A DNA stretch of 64,000 bases. Origin: CAYMUC01 sp964471865 (GTDB lineage Bacteria > Actinomycetota > Acidimicrobiia > Acidimicrobiales > Ilumatobacteraceae). Each line of letters begins with the position of its first letter. Within the stretch, counting starts at the first letter, position 1. The DNA lies in NCBI GenBank assembly GCA_964471865.1, contig CAYYHU010000001.1, positions 124,001-188,000 on the forward strand. The letters run 5' to 3'. This document shows positions 48,856 through 56,991 of the stretch, piece after piece. The notes beneath the pieces were generated by a model, which was given only the letters and a program-made list of their open reading frames with translations, was not told the DNA's origin and made no database searches. The position numbers were made by a program, and so were the translations under genes.

Positions 48856-50193
48856 ATGTTGGAGCAACAGCGCGACTACGTCTTGCGGACCGTCGAGGAG
48901 CGTGGCGTGCGACTCGTACGCCTGTGGTTCACCGATGTCCTCGGCACGTTGAAGAGCTTCGCGATCAGCCCCGCGGAGCTCGAAAACGCCCTGGAGGACG
49001 GCATGACCTTCGACGGCTCGTCCATCGACGGTTTCTCCCGGGTGCAGGAAAGCGACGTTCTCGCGATGCCGGATCCCAATACCTTCGAGGTCCTCCCGTT
49101 CGTGGACCCCAAAGGCAGCGAAGCGCGGGTCTTTTGTGACATCCACAACCTCGACGGGACCCCGTTCGACGGTGATCCTCGCCAGGTGTTGCGACGCAAT
49201 CTCGCCGAGGCCCGAACCCAGGGTTTCACCTTCTACGTCGCTCCCGACGTCGAGTTCTTCTATTTCGCGCCACCCGAGCCGGGTCGTCCTCCGGTTCCCC
49301 TCGACCAAGACGGATTCTTCGATCTGTCCGCGACCGATATCTCAGGGGCCTTGCGCAAGCAGACGATTCGAACTCTCGAGACGATGTCGATTCCGGTGGA
49401 GTACTCCTTTCACGAGGACGCCCCCAGTCAGCATGAGATCGATCTGCGCCATACCGATGCATTGACGATGGCCGACAGCCTGATGACGTTCCGCCTGGTC
49501 GTGAAAGAGGTCGCGGCTGTCAACGGAGTCCATGCGACGTTCATGCCCAAGCCTCTCGAAGGGGTGCAGGGATCGGGCATGCACATTCACCTGTCGCTCT
49601 TTGCTGGCGACGACAACGCCTTTCATGACCCCGAAGACGCCTACAACCTGTCCCCGGTCGCGAAGTCCTTCATCGCTGGGGTGTTGCGTCACGCGGCCGA
49701 GATCACGGCGGTGACGAATCAGACCGTCAACAGCTACAAGCGCCTCGTTCCGGGTTTCGAAGCTCCGGTACACGTGTCCTGGGCCCGAAACAACCGCAGC
49801 GGCCTCATCCGGGTGCCGATCCCCAAACGCGGCAATCCCATGGCCACGCGTATTGAGTACCGAGCAGCCGATGCGGTCTGTAATCCCTACTTGGCGTTTT
49901 CGTTGTTGCTCGCAGCAGGGATGCGAGGCGTCGAGCAGGGCTATGAACTCCCGCCCGAAGCCGATGCGAACCTGTTCGAGTTGTCAGACCGGCAACTCAG
50001 TGAACTCGGAATCGCGCAACTGCCCCAGTCGCTGTCCGAAGCCCTCACGGTGATGGAGGGTTCAGAGCTCGTGCGGTCCTGTCTTGGTGAACACATCTTC
50101 GAATGGTTCCTGCGTAACAAGCGGTCCGAGTGGCGGGCGTACAAGACTCACGTCTCGGCTTTCGAGTTGGAGCGATATCTGCGCTCGATGTGA
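48856..50193 (+). CDS. glnA: Glutamine synthetase type I
   Basis: A 445-residue GSI of the shorter alpha class. Motifs are FTDVLGTLKSFAISPAELE, FDGSSIDGFSRVQESDVLAM, APDVEFFYF (metal Glu), the ATP-site FMPKPLEGVQGSGMHIHLSL, NSYKRLVPGFEAPVHVSWA and RIEYRAADAVCNPYLAF. I see no obvious adenylylation Tyr loop of the GSI-beta class. ATG 48856 is 8 bases after a GAGG Shine-Dalgarno; an upstream frame to 48769 begins inside the terminator hairpin. The following regulator gene starts within 15 bases. Confidence 0.94.
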   Translation: MLEQQRDYVLRTVEERGVRLVRLWFTDVLGTLKSFAISPAELENALEDGMTFDGSSIDGFSRVQESDVLAMPDPNTFEVLPFVDPKGSEARVFCDIHNLDGTPFDGDPRQVLRRNLAEARTQGFTFYVAPDVEFFYFAPPEPGRPPVPLDQDGFFDLSATDISGALRKQTIRTLETMSIPVEYSFHEDAPSQHEIDLRHTDALTMADSLMTFRLVVKEVAAVNGVHATFMPKPLEGVQGSGMHIHLSLFAGDDNAFHDPEDAYNLSPVAKSFIAGVLRHAAEITAVTNQTVNSYKRLVPGFEAPVHVSWARNNRSGLIRVPIPKRGNPMATRIEYRAADAVCNPYLAFSLLLAAGMRGVEQGYELPPEADANLFELSDRQLSELGIAQLPQSLSEALTVMEGSELVRSCLGEHIFEWFLRNKRSEWRAYKTHVSAFELERYLRSM

Positions 50194-50207
50194 GCGCTGA
50201 GGATCCC

Positions 50208-50894
50208 ATGGACGCTCTCGCCGTCTTCCCGTCACCTCCTCCACCGGATCTGGCGCGCACGCTGGATCTGGCCGGCTACTCCTGGACCGCGGTCGGCTCC
50301 CTCGAGGACGCGACCCGACTCGAACCCGCCGAGGGCTGGATGGGAGTCGTCGTCGTCGCCGATGGCGAGGGCGGCAGCGATCCGGCCTGGGCCCTGTGTC
50401 GGGGTCTGCGCAAAGGTGACGGTTCGATGGTCCCGCTGATGTTGCTGCTTGGCGGCAGCCAACTGAACGAGCTCGAACTTCGTGATGATCTCTACGACGA
50501 CTTTTGCCTGACCCCGTTCCATCCTCGTGAACTCGAAGCCCGGCTACGCCATCTCCTCGCCCACCGCGGCGGGGCGTCACGGCCCGATCTCGTCGAGTAC
50601 GGGCCGTTGGTGCTCAATCTGGAGACCTATCAGGCCACCAGCGAGGGCCGACCGCTCGATCTCACCTACATGGAGTACGAGCTGCTCAAGTTCCTCGCTC
50701 AGAACCCGGGCAAAGTGTTCACCCGCGAGATGTTGTTGTCGAGGGTCTGGGGGTATGAGTACTACGGCGGAGCCCGCACCGTGGACGTTCACATCCGTCG
50801 TCTGCGAGCCAAACTCGGCGAGGAACAGGCCGGTCTGATCCAGACGGTGCGGTCCGTGGGCTATCGCTTCGGTCAGTCCCGTTGGGCGTCCTGA
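50208..50894 (+). CDS. glnR: GlnR-like OmpR-family regulator
   Basis: A 228-residue atypical response regulator. The N-terminal half is a poorly conserved receiver-like domain: one Asp in VVVVADGEGG is in the phospho-acceptor place, but the acidic pair of typical receivers is not evident. The C-terminal winged helix is close to streptomycete GlnR: LDLTYMEYELLKFLAQNPG, KVFTREMLLSRVWGYEYYGG, TVDVHIRRLRAKLG, TVRSVGYRFG. GlnR is the global nitrogen regulator and binds the box type seen at amt and glnII. Start: ATG 50208 after GAGGA; GTG 50190, overlapping the glnA stop, is an alternative. Confidence 0.85.
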   Translation: MDALAVFPSPPPPDLARTLDLAGYSWTAVGSLEDATRLEPAEGWMGVVVVADGEGGSDPAWALCRGLRKGDGSMVPLMLLLGGSQLNELELRDDLYDDFCLTPFHPRELEARLRHLLAHRGGASRPDLVEYGPLVLNLETYQATSEGRPLDLTYMEYELLKFLAQNPGKVFTREMLLSRVWGYEYYGGARTVDVHIRRLRAKLGEEQAGLIQTVRSVGYRFGQSRWAS

Positions 50895-50938
50895 CACCGC
50901 ATCACGGGTGACCTCTCGGCCCGATGCGGGTCCCGACG

Positions 50939-52318
50939 TCACCGGGTGACGTGATCCTGGATACGCCGAGCGAGGCGATCATGATCGGCCAGGATGCCCT
51001 CGAGCCCGGAATGCACGAGCTGCCCCCCGGTCACGACCCGACGTCCGTGCACGATCGTGTCCTGAGCGCTCACGGGTCCACATCGCAACCACGCTTCGAT
51101 CGGATCGGCGACTGCACCGGCGAATGTCGGACCGGTCAGTGACCACACCGCGACATCGCCGACCGCCCCGGGGGCGAGAACACCGAGCTCGCCTTCGCGC
51201 CCGAGACATCCTGCTCCTCCGAGTGTGGCCATCTCGAGAGCCATCCGGGCGGTTCCGGCAGCCGCGCCGTCGCGAAGTTTGGCGAGCAACATCGCTTGGC
51301 GCGCTTCGAGCCACAGTGAACCTGCATCCGCCGAGGACGACCCGTCGACTCCGAGACCGACCTTGGCCCCTGCGTCCCGCAGGCCCACCACCGGAGCGAT
51401 TCCCGAGGCCAGGATGAGATTCGACGAGGGACAGTGGGCGACGCCGATCCGGGCCGCCCCGAGGCGTCGAACCTCCTCGGCATCGGGCATCACACAGTGG
51501 GCCACCCAGGTTCGCTCGCTCAGCCAACCGGTCCTCTCGAGATACTCGAGAGGTCGACATCCGAACGTGGCCAGGGAGAACTCGTCGTCCTCGGCGTTCT
51601 CGGCGAAATGGGTGTGCAAGCGCACATCGAGTGCTTCCGCGAGTTCGGCGGAGCGGACCATCAGGTCCTCGGTCACGCTGAAGGGCGAGCACGGCGCCAA
51701 CGCGATGCGCACCATGGCACCATGCGATCGATCATGATGCCGTGCTACGGCCTCGGCGCTTGCGGCGAGGATCTCGTCGTCGGCGGCGACCACGTCATCG
51801 GGGGGCAGCCCACCGTCTTTCTGCGACAACGACATCGAACCTCGGGTCGGATGGAACCGCATCCCGAGGTCGCGAGCGGCGTCGATCTCGGCACTCAACA
51901 GATCACCGGCCCCCCGAGGATGGAGATAGAGATGGTCGGTGGACGTGGTACATCCCGACAGGGCCAACTCGGCCAGACCCACCCATGCCGAGAGATACAC
52001 CGATTCGGTGTCGATGGCTCGCCACAACGGGTAGAGGGTCTGGAGCCAGCCGAACAACGGCTTATCGGTCATCGGGGGATACGCCCGAGTGAGGTTCTGG
52101 TAGAGATGGTGATGGGTGTTGATGAGACCGGGGGTGACGAGACATCCGCTCGCGTCGAGACGATCGGCGGCCTCCGGCGGCGGGGTCGTAGCGTCGCCGA
52201 TCGCGGTGATGAGTCCATCGGTGATGGCGACCCACCCTCCAGAGATCTCGCGTCGGGTGCCGTCCATCGTCGCAACGCATACGGCGTCGTGGATCAACAG
52301 GTCACAGTGGTTGGTCAT
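50939..52318 (-). CDS. Amidohydrolase, 8-oxoguanine deaminase-like
   Basis: A 459-residue metal-dependent hydrolase of the TrzN/AtzA/8-oxoguanine deaminase group. Motifs are LVTPGLINTHHHLYQNLTRA, DHLYLHPRGAGD, HTHFAENAEDDEFSLATFG, WVAHCVMPDAEE and GLGVDGSSSADAGSLWLEAR (catalytic Asp). The triple His plus NLTRAYP is typical of 8-oxoguanine deaminases, which release ammonia and give urate. Exact substrate is an inference; isocytosine or other purines are possible. ATG overlaps the upstream decarboxylase stop (ATGA). Confidence 0.85.
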   Translation of the reverse strand: MTNHCDLLIHDAVCVATMDGTRREISGGWVAITDGLITAIGDATTPPPEAADRLDASGCLVTPGLINTHHHLYQNLTRAYPPMTDKPLFGWLQTLYPLWRAIDTESVYLSAWVGLAELALSGCTTSTDHLYLHPRGAGDLLSAEIDAARDLGMRFHPTRGSMSLSQKDGGLPPDDVVAADDEILAASAEAVARHHDRSHGAMVRIALAPCSPFSVTEDLMVRSAELAEALDVRLHTHFAENAEDDEFSLATFGCRPLEYLERTGWLSERTWVAHCVMPDAEEVRRLGAARIGVAHCPSSNLILASGIAPVVGLRDAGAKVGLGVDGSSSADAGSLWLEARQAMLLAKLRDGAAAGTARMALEMATLGGAGCLGREGELGVLAPGAVGDVAVWSLTGPTFAGAVADPIEAWLRCGPVSAQDTIVHGRRVVTGGQLVHSGLEGILADHDRLARRIQDHVTR

Positions 52319-53730
52319 GATCGTGGTTCCCTGGCGAGTCGTTCGATGAGCATGATGATGTCGTCCACGGTGGTGCGGGGGTTGACGATGCACCACCGCA
52401 GAACGGTGTCGGGTTCGGTGCCATCGGGGAGTTCGACCCCGGGACGCAGGACGGTCGGTACGACGAAGGCCACTCCGTCGGCGAGGAGATCATCGCACCA
52501 CTTCTCATAGTCGGTGGCACTCCAACCCCGTCGTCGGAACGCGAGAACGCTCAGTTCAGGTTCACAGAGCAGCTCGAGATGAGCCGCTGACGCGACGAGA
52601 CGGCCCGCGACCCTGGCGACCTCCATGGTCGTACGCACTGCAGTGGCGTAGGCCTGGGTTCCATGAACGGCCAGGCTGAACCACAACGGCAGCCCTCGAG
52701 CACGACGACTGAGATGATGGGCGAGATCACTGGGGTTCGGGGGATCCCCATGGTCCGCGGCCAGTACCTCCAGATAGCCGGCATTCTGGGTATGAGCCGC
52801 CCGGGCGATCCGCGGATCCCGATAGACGAGCGCGCAGGCGTCAAAAGGTGCGAAGAGCCATTTGTGGGGATCGACGATGAACGAGTCTGCGTTCTCTATC
52901 CCTGCGAAAGCCGGGCGTGTCTCAGAGACGGTCAAGGCCGCAGCGCCATAGGCCCCGTCCACGTGGAACCACACCCCGAGGTCATGGGCGAGCTCTGACG
53001 CCGCCTCGAGATCGTCGACCAGTCCTAGGTTGGTGGTTCCAGCCGTGGCCACGACCGCAGCGGCCCTATCCCGTTCACCCGGGCTCAGCTGGTCCCGGAC
53101 CATGTCGACTCCGCTGCGGGTGAGACGGCCATGGTCACCTCCAGGGATCATGATGACATCGGCATCCATGACCGATGCCGCCTGCACGACCGAGGAATGA
53201 GCACCAGGCGCAGTGAGGATTATCGGGCGCTGTTCGGCATTGGCCTTGGGATCCTGGTGCCGCCATGACCATCGCGCCGCCACGAGAGCCGACAGGTTGC
53301 CAGCGGTCCCGCCGCTCACGAAGACCCCGCCGGCGCTCGCAGGCAGACCCGCGAGCGAGGCGAGCCAGGACAGAGCCTCGTTCTCGGCATGAACGGCACC
53401 CGCGCCTTCGAGCCAGGAACCGGCATAGATGTTCGAGGCCGACACCACCAGATCGAAGATCGTGGCCGCCTCGGTCGGGGCACCAGGAACGAAGGCCAAG
53501 AAGCGGGGGTGGTCGATCGAGATACACGCGGGTGCCAAAACGTCGCGATACCGGCGAAAGGCCTCGTCGATTCCCAGACCAGTCGTGGTGATCGAGGGAC
53601 CGAGTTCCTGGATCAGGTCCACTTCGCGACGGGGACCATCCAGAGGAGGTGGGTCGAGTCGCAACCGTTCGACCGCGTAGTCGAGCGCGAGCCGACTGAG
53701 ATGTTCGGTCTGGTCATCGTGGCGGTGCAC
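52315..53730 (-). CDS. PLP-dependent group II decarboxylase-family protein
   Basis: A 471-residue fold-type I PLP enzyme related to aromatic-amino-acid and glutamate decarboxylases. Visible are GVFVSGGTAGNLSALVAAR, APGAHSSVVQAA, VVATAGTTNLGLVDDLEA, WFHVDGAYGAAALTV and the PLP lysine in FIVDPHKWLFAPFDACALVY. The amine or amino-acid substrate is unknown; tyrosine/DOPA/glutamate-type decarboxylase or aldehyde synthase are options. GTG start with a GGGAG Shine-Dalgarno. It is coupled to the deaminase downstream. Confidence 0.85.
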   Translation of the reverse strand: MHRHDDQTEHLSRLALDYAVERLRLDPPPLDGPRREVDLIQELGPSITTTGLGIDEAFRRYRDVLAPACISIDHPRFLAFVPGAPTEAATIFDLVVSASNIYAGSWLEGAGAVHAENEALSWLASLAGLPASAGGVFVSGGTAGNLSALVAARWSWRHQDPKANAEQRPIILTAPGAHSSVVQAASVMDADVIMIPGGDHGRLTRSGVDMVRDQLSPGERDRAAAVVATAGTTNLGLVDDLEAASELAHDLGVWFHVDGAYGAAALTVSETRPAFAGIENADSFIVDPHKWLFAPFDACALVYRDPRIARAAHTQNAGYLEVLAADHGDPPNPSDLAHHLSRRARGLPLWFSLAVHGTQAYATAVRTTMEVARVAGRLVASAAHLELLCEPELSVLAFRRRGWSATDYEKWCDDLLADGVAFVVPTVLRPGVELPDGTEPDTVLRWCIVNPRTTVDDIIMLIERLAREPRS

Positions 53731-53752
53731 GAATCGACCGCTCCCGATCTGA

Positions 53753-53908
53753 TCAGGTGTTCAACTCGACGAGTTCACTGCCCTCATGGCGGGCTTCGCC
53801 GTCTTTCCAGAGCAGATGCCCGAGTCCGGCTGCGATCACGGTCGACCCGAGTCCCACCACCACGGGGAACAGCACGAGAATCACGACGAGGACGATCGCT
53901 CCGGCCAT
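53753..53908 (-). CDS. Small membrane protein (51 residues)
   Basis: Codes a hydrophobic helix (AIVLVVILVLFPVVVGLGST, then VIAAGLGHLLW) and a hydrophilic tail KDGEARHEGSELVELNT, i.e. one or two membrane passes. TAGGGT lies 6 bases before the ATG, the local leaderless arrangement. It sits between the decarboxylase and RidA on the same strand. I do not recognise a family. Coding-like composition and a promoter-like start make it probably real. Confidence 0.6.
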   Translation of the reverse strand: MAGAIVLVVILVLFPVVVGLGSTVIAAGLGHLLWKDGEARHEGSELVELNT

Positions 53909-53914
53909 GGCGTC

Positions 53915-53920
53915 ACCCTA
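53915..53920 (-). promoter_or_regulatory. -10 hexamer TAGGGT, leaderless start of the 51-residue protein
   Basis: TAGGGT on the minus strand, 6 bases before ATG 53908; its TAG is also the RidA stop codon. Confidence 0.4.
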
Positions 53921-54268
53921 CTGCGTCGGGGCGTGGGCCCACATCTCGATCTCGACTCTGAATCCCCCGGGCAGTTCGGCCACCCCGACAGTGGAACGAG
54001 CCGGGCGGTGTCCGCCCATGGCGTCGACGTACGCCTCGTTGAATTCGGCGAAGGTTCCCATATCGGTGAGGAAGCACATCGTCTTGAACACATCGGTCAG
54101 GTTCGCGCCGTGTTGGGCGAGCAAAGCCGACGCATTGGCAATCGCCTGGCGGGTCTGGGCCGCAACGCCCTCGACCAGAACACCATCAGCGAGACCCCCC
54201 TGACCGGAGACGACGATGAGATCACCAGCGCGAACGGCAGGCGTATAAGGACCCAGAGGTGCAGTCAT
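53918..54268 (-). CDS. ridA: RidA family enamine/imine deaminase
   Basis: A 116-residue trimeric protein of the YjgF/RidA family, which hydrolyses reactive enamines and imines released by PLP enzymes. Signatures are APLGPYTPAVRAGDLIVVSG at the start, VFKTMCFLTDMGTFAEFNEA and the catalytic-Arg region HRPARSTVGVAELPGGFRVE. It lies in the same cluster as a PLP decarboxylase, which would suit clearance of its by-products (inference). ATG 54268 lies 7 bases after TAGGGT. Confidence 0.92.
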   Translation of the reverse strand: MTAPLGPYTPAVRAGDLIVVSGQGGLADGVLVEGVAAQTRQAIANASALLAQHGANLTDVFKTMCFLTDMGTFAEFNEAYVDAMGGHRPARSTVGVAELPGGFRVEIEMWAHAPTQ

Positions 54269-54275
54269 GGCGCGC

Positions 54276-54281
54276 ACCCTA
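54276..54281 (-). promoter_or_regulatory. -10 hexamer TAGGGT, leaderless start of ridA
   Basis: TAGGGT on the minus strand, 7 bases before ATG 54268. Confidence 0.5.
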
Positions 54282-54325
54282 GTTCCCACGGCGACCTCGA
54301 TCCGAGGGATCGCCGCGGCCCCGCG

Positions 54326-55864
54326 TCACCCACCGAGAGGCCACCTCGGGCCATATCCCTCGGACCGCCATGCTGCAGCGGCCACTGCAGCGAGGACCGC
54401 CGGGCCGACCGCCACCGGCGGCGACTCGCTCGGGGTGATGTCGACATGGATCGGCGGAGTGTCACTCGCCCGCAGAATGCCAAAGGATCGGATCGTGAGG
54501 TCGTGCACCTGTCCGCTGTCGTCGACGGCCAGACCTTCGCTGCGCACCCATCCCAGGGCCTGATGGGCGGCGCCGATCACGTAGCTGCGCAGCACCACAT
54601 CGTCGAGTGGGTCCCCGGCCTCGACGCTCACATGGACGCCATCGGGCGCGACGACGGCCCGAGCGCGCGCCGCGTTGGGACTCTCCACGGTGTCGGGACC
54701 CTCGCGTAGCGACGACATCACCGCTGCGAGTTCGACCCAGACCGCACCGCGAACCTCGAACGAGGTCTCAGGTCCAGCGACGTCGAACTCGAGGACCTCA
54801 AGTCCCGGAGCCCACTGGGCCACGGCCTGTGCGACTCCGGCGGTCCGCGCCACATGCATCACGCCCGTACCATCTCGGTTCATTCCCACCGCCAGGGGCG
54901 GACGTTTCACGCCGTGGATCACAGCGTCCTCGCGCGAGTACCGCACCCGGACCACCCGACCATGGAGATCAGCCAGTCGACGAGCTACCTGAGCGAGCTC
55001 ACCGCCGGTCTTGGAGCCAAAGGCACCCCCGTTGGCGAGCATGCTGGTCGGTTCACCCCCTGGCGCGCACCACGTGGCGTCCAGTTCGAGATACGCAGGC
55101 TCCACCCAGTTCGTCGCCAACACCCGATCCCAGTTGCCTTCGGGGATGGTGAACGGCCAGGAAAGAGCGGCTGATGTTCGCCGTCCGGGAACGATCCCGG
55201 CTCGCGACCGCGCCTCGGCGAGGTTCTCACCCACGATCCACTCTCCCGACGGAGACAGCACGGCGACGAGGGCGTCATCGGGGGCGAGATCCTCGGCGAA
55301 ACCTGCTCGACCGGCCGCGATATCGGGGCCGACTCGTTGGGGAACCCCACCTTCGATCTCGGCACGTCGTGAAGCTGCCTCGAGGTCACGATCCGGCATC
55401 GTCGTGATGTTCGCCGCCACCCGTTCAGCGGCCTCGACGATGGTCTGCCATCCGGTACACCGACACAGGTGGGCCAGCAACGACTGGTCGACGGCGCCAC
55501 GCTCGAGTGCGGTCGGACCTCGCTGGGCGACAGACGCCGCCAAGCGCATGATGATCCCCGGCGTACAGAACCCACATTGGGTGCCCCCCGTCGCCGACAA
55601 CGCCTCGCACCATTGCGTCCGCACATCGGGTTCGAGACCATCCAAGGTGGTGACGCGGCGCGCTGCGATTCGACTCACCGGGGTCACACATGACACCCGC
55701 GGTTGTCCGTCCACGAGCACGGTGCAGCAACCGCACTGTCCCTGAGGGCTACAACCATCCTTCACCGAGGTCACGCCGAGTTCTTCACGCAGCGCATCGA
55801 GAAGTGAGCCTTGCGCCGGCACCTGAACCAGTCGGCCGTCGAGTTCGAAGTCGATCTGCTCCAC
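54326..55864 (-). CDS. Compact xanthine-dehydrogenase-like fusion: two [2Fe-2S] clusters plus a reduced molybdopterin-binding domain
   Basis: A 512-residue protein. Residues ~1-150 are the two-cluster small subunit of xanthine dehydrogenase-type hydroxylases (KDGCSPQGQCGCCTVLVDG; GFCTPGI; LCRCTGW). The rest matches parts of the large molybdopterin subunit (WSLRISNW-type sequence replaced by NWVEPAYLELDATW; LANGGAFGSKTGGELAQVAR; RYSREDAVIHGVKRPP; the C-terminal ESPPVAVGPAVLAAVAAAAW). That part is only ~350 residues instead of ~750, so whole segments are absent. No FAD domain is present. I chose GTG 55864 because the longer frame to 55936 collides with the divergent lipoprotein start. It probably oxidises a heterocycle or aldehyde; the substrate is unknown. 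Confidence 0.75.
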   Translation of the reverse strand: MEQIDFELDGRLVQVPAQGSLLDALREELGVTSVKDGCSPQGQCGCCTVLVDGQPRVSCVTPVSRIAARRVTTLDGLEPDVRTQWCEALSATGGTQCGFCTPGIIMRLAASVAQRGPTALERGAVDQSLLAHLCRCTGWQTIVEAAERVAANITTMPDRDLEAASRRAEIEGGVPQRVGPDIAAGRAGFAEDLAPDDALVAVLSPSGEWIVGENLAEARSRAGIVPGRRTSAALSWPFTIPEGNWDRVLATNWVEPAYLELDATWCAPGGEPTSMLANGGAFGSKTGGELAQVARRLADLHGRVVRVRYSREDAVIHGVKRPPLAVGMNRDGTGVMHVARTAGVAQAVAQWAPGLEVLEFDVAGPETSFEVRGAVWVELAAVMSSLREGPDTVESPNAARARAVVAPDGVHVSVEAGDPLDDVVLRSYVIGAAHQALGWVRSEGLAVDDSGQVHDLTIRSFGILRASDTPPIHVDITPSESPPVAVGPAVLAAVAAAAWRSEGYGPRWPLGG

Positions 55865-55916
55865 TCCTGCGAGTCTGGCATCCCGACCCCCACGAGCCAC
55901 GGCTGCGTCATCCCGG

Positions 55917-55922
55917 TACCGT
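55917..55922 (+). promoter_or_regulatory. -10 hexamer TACCGT, leaderless start of the Tat lipoprotein
   Basis: TACCGT followed by 7 bases and GTG at 55930. Confidence 0.45.
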
Positions 55923-55929
55923 GACGGCT

Positions 55930-56814
55930 GTGTCACGACTGGATCGACGCGGTTTCCTGACCCGTTCAGCGCTGGTGGCCGGTGCGGGTGTGGGCCTGGG
56001 TTCTCTCGGATCCTTTCTCACAGCCTGTGGCAGCTCGGGAGGCGGTGACGATGCCAGCTCTCCCGGTTGGGCCCTCGTCCAGCGATGGCCGACCACCAGC
56101 CTGGTGCCAGGACCGGTTCGGCTGCCGGTGTCGCTCGCCGATGACTCCTCGATCCTGGCGACCGGACCCTTGGAGTTGACGGGTCGGATTCGGCGCAGCG
56201 AGGACGGTGCCGTCGTCGCGGACGGACTTATCGCCACCCGCCACGGTGACGACCTCGGACTGGCCTACTGGCCGTTTCTGGCCCAGATCGAGGAGCCGGG
56301 GATCTACCTCCTCGATGTGGAGGGCGGCCGGCCCGACGGGGCGGCACTTCAGATCCTCGATGCCGCACAAGTGGCCGTGCCCGGACCGGGAGCCGAGCTC
56401 CCGCCCTTCGACACCCCCACGTTCGAGAACTCCCGGGGTGTCGACCCGATCTGCACACGGCTCCCCGAACCCTGCCCCCTCCACGAGGTCACCCTCACCG
56501 AGGCGCTCGCGACGGGCCGCCCAGTGGCCTATCTCGTGGGGACCCCTGCCTACTGCCAGACCGGAACCTGCGCGCCCGCTCTCGATGCTCTGCTCGCGGT
56601 CCGCGAGGAGATCGGCGACGCCGTCACCATGATCCATGCCGAGGTCTACACCGACTCCACCGCCACCGAGGTGGCCCCGGCGGTACGGGCCTGCGGGCTG
56701 GATTTCGAACCCTCACTGTTTCTCGTCGGAGCGGACGGGCGAGTTCGTGAACGTCTCGATGCTGTCTTCGACACCACCGAGATCCGCGCCGGTCTCCAAC
56801 GTCTCGTGAGTTGA
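55930..56814 (+). CDS. Tat-exported lipoprotein with a thioredoxin-like domain
   Basis: A 294-residue protein. The N-terminus SRLDRRGFLTRSALVAGAG is a twin-arginine signal and SFLTACGSS a lipobox (Cys ~34), so it is exported folded and anchored outside the membrane. A beta-rich domain of about 120 residues precedes a C-terminal thioredoxin-fold region (~200-294) with VAYLVGTPAYCQTGTCAPAL (a C-x4-C pair) and DFEPSLFLVGADGRV. The two cysteines could form a redox disulfide. Function unknown; thiol-disulfide exchange or metal handling is possible. Start GTG 55930 by the TACCGT rule; GTG 55921 is an alternative. Confidence 0.8.
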   Translation: MSRLDRRGFLTRSALVAGAGVGLGSLGSFLTACGSSGGGDDASSPGWALVQRWPTTSLVPGPVRLPVSLADDSSILATGPLELTGRIRRSEDGAVVADGLIATRHGDDLGLAYWPFLAQIEEPGIYLLDVEGGRPDGAALQILDAAQVAVPGPGAELPPFDTPTFENSRGVDPICTRLPEPCPLHEVTLTEALATGRPVAYLVGTPAYCQTGTCAPALDALLAVREEIGDAVTMIHAEVYTDSTATEVAPAVRACGLDFEPSLFLVGADGRVRERLDAVFDTTEIRAGLQRLVS

Positions 56815-56904
56815 GTCCACCGTCGCATCCGGACCTCGACCCGTCCACAGCGCGGTTCGATCCCACGGGTCTGATGCCGAGCGACACCGGGGCGCCGACG
56901 CGAT

Positions 56905-56939
56905 GATGCCCCCGCCCACGACGTCGTGGTGGGGGCATC
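56905..56939. terminator. GC-rich hairpin between convergent lipoprotein and erpA genes
   Basis: Arms GATGCCCCCGCCCACGAC and GTCGTGGTGGGGGCATC, complementary apart from one extra base. It lies between two convergent genes, so it can stop transcription from both sides. The rest of 56815-56991 holds only a small palindrome (GTTGATC-A-GATCAAC) at the erpA stop. Confidence 0.7.
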
Positions 56940-56991
56940 GACACTCGGCCTGAGGACCAGGCCTCAGCCACACGACGGTCCGTTGATCAGA

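Noticed and set aside
55865..55936. Longer start of the xanthine-dehydrogenase-like gene at 55936
   Set aside because: It would overlap the start of the divergent Tat lipoprotein, and the extra residues precede the normal beginning of the [2Fe-2S] domain.
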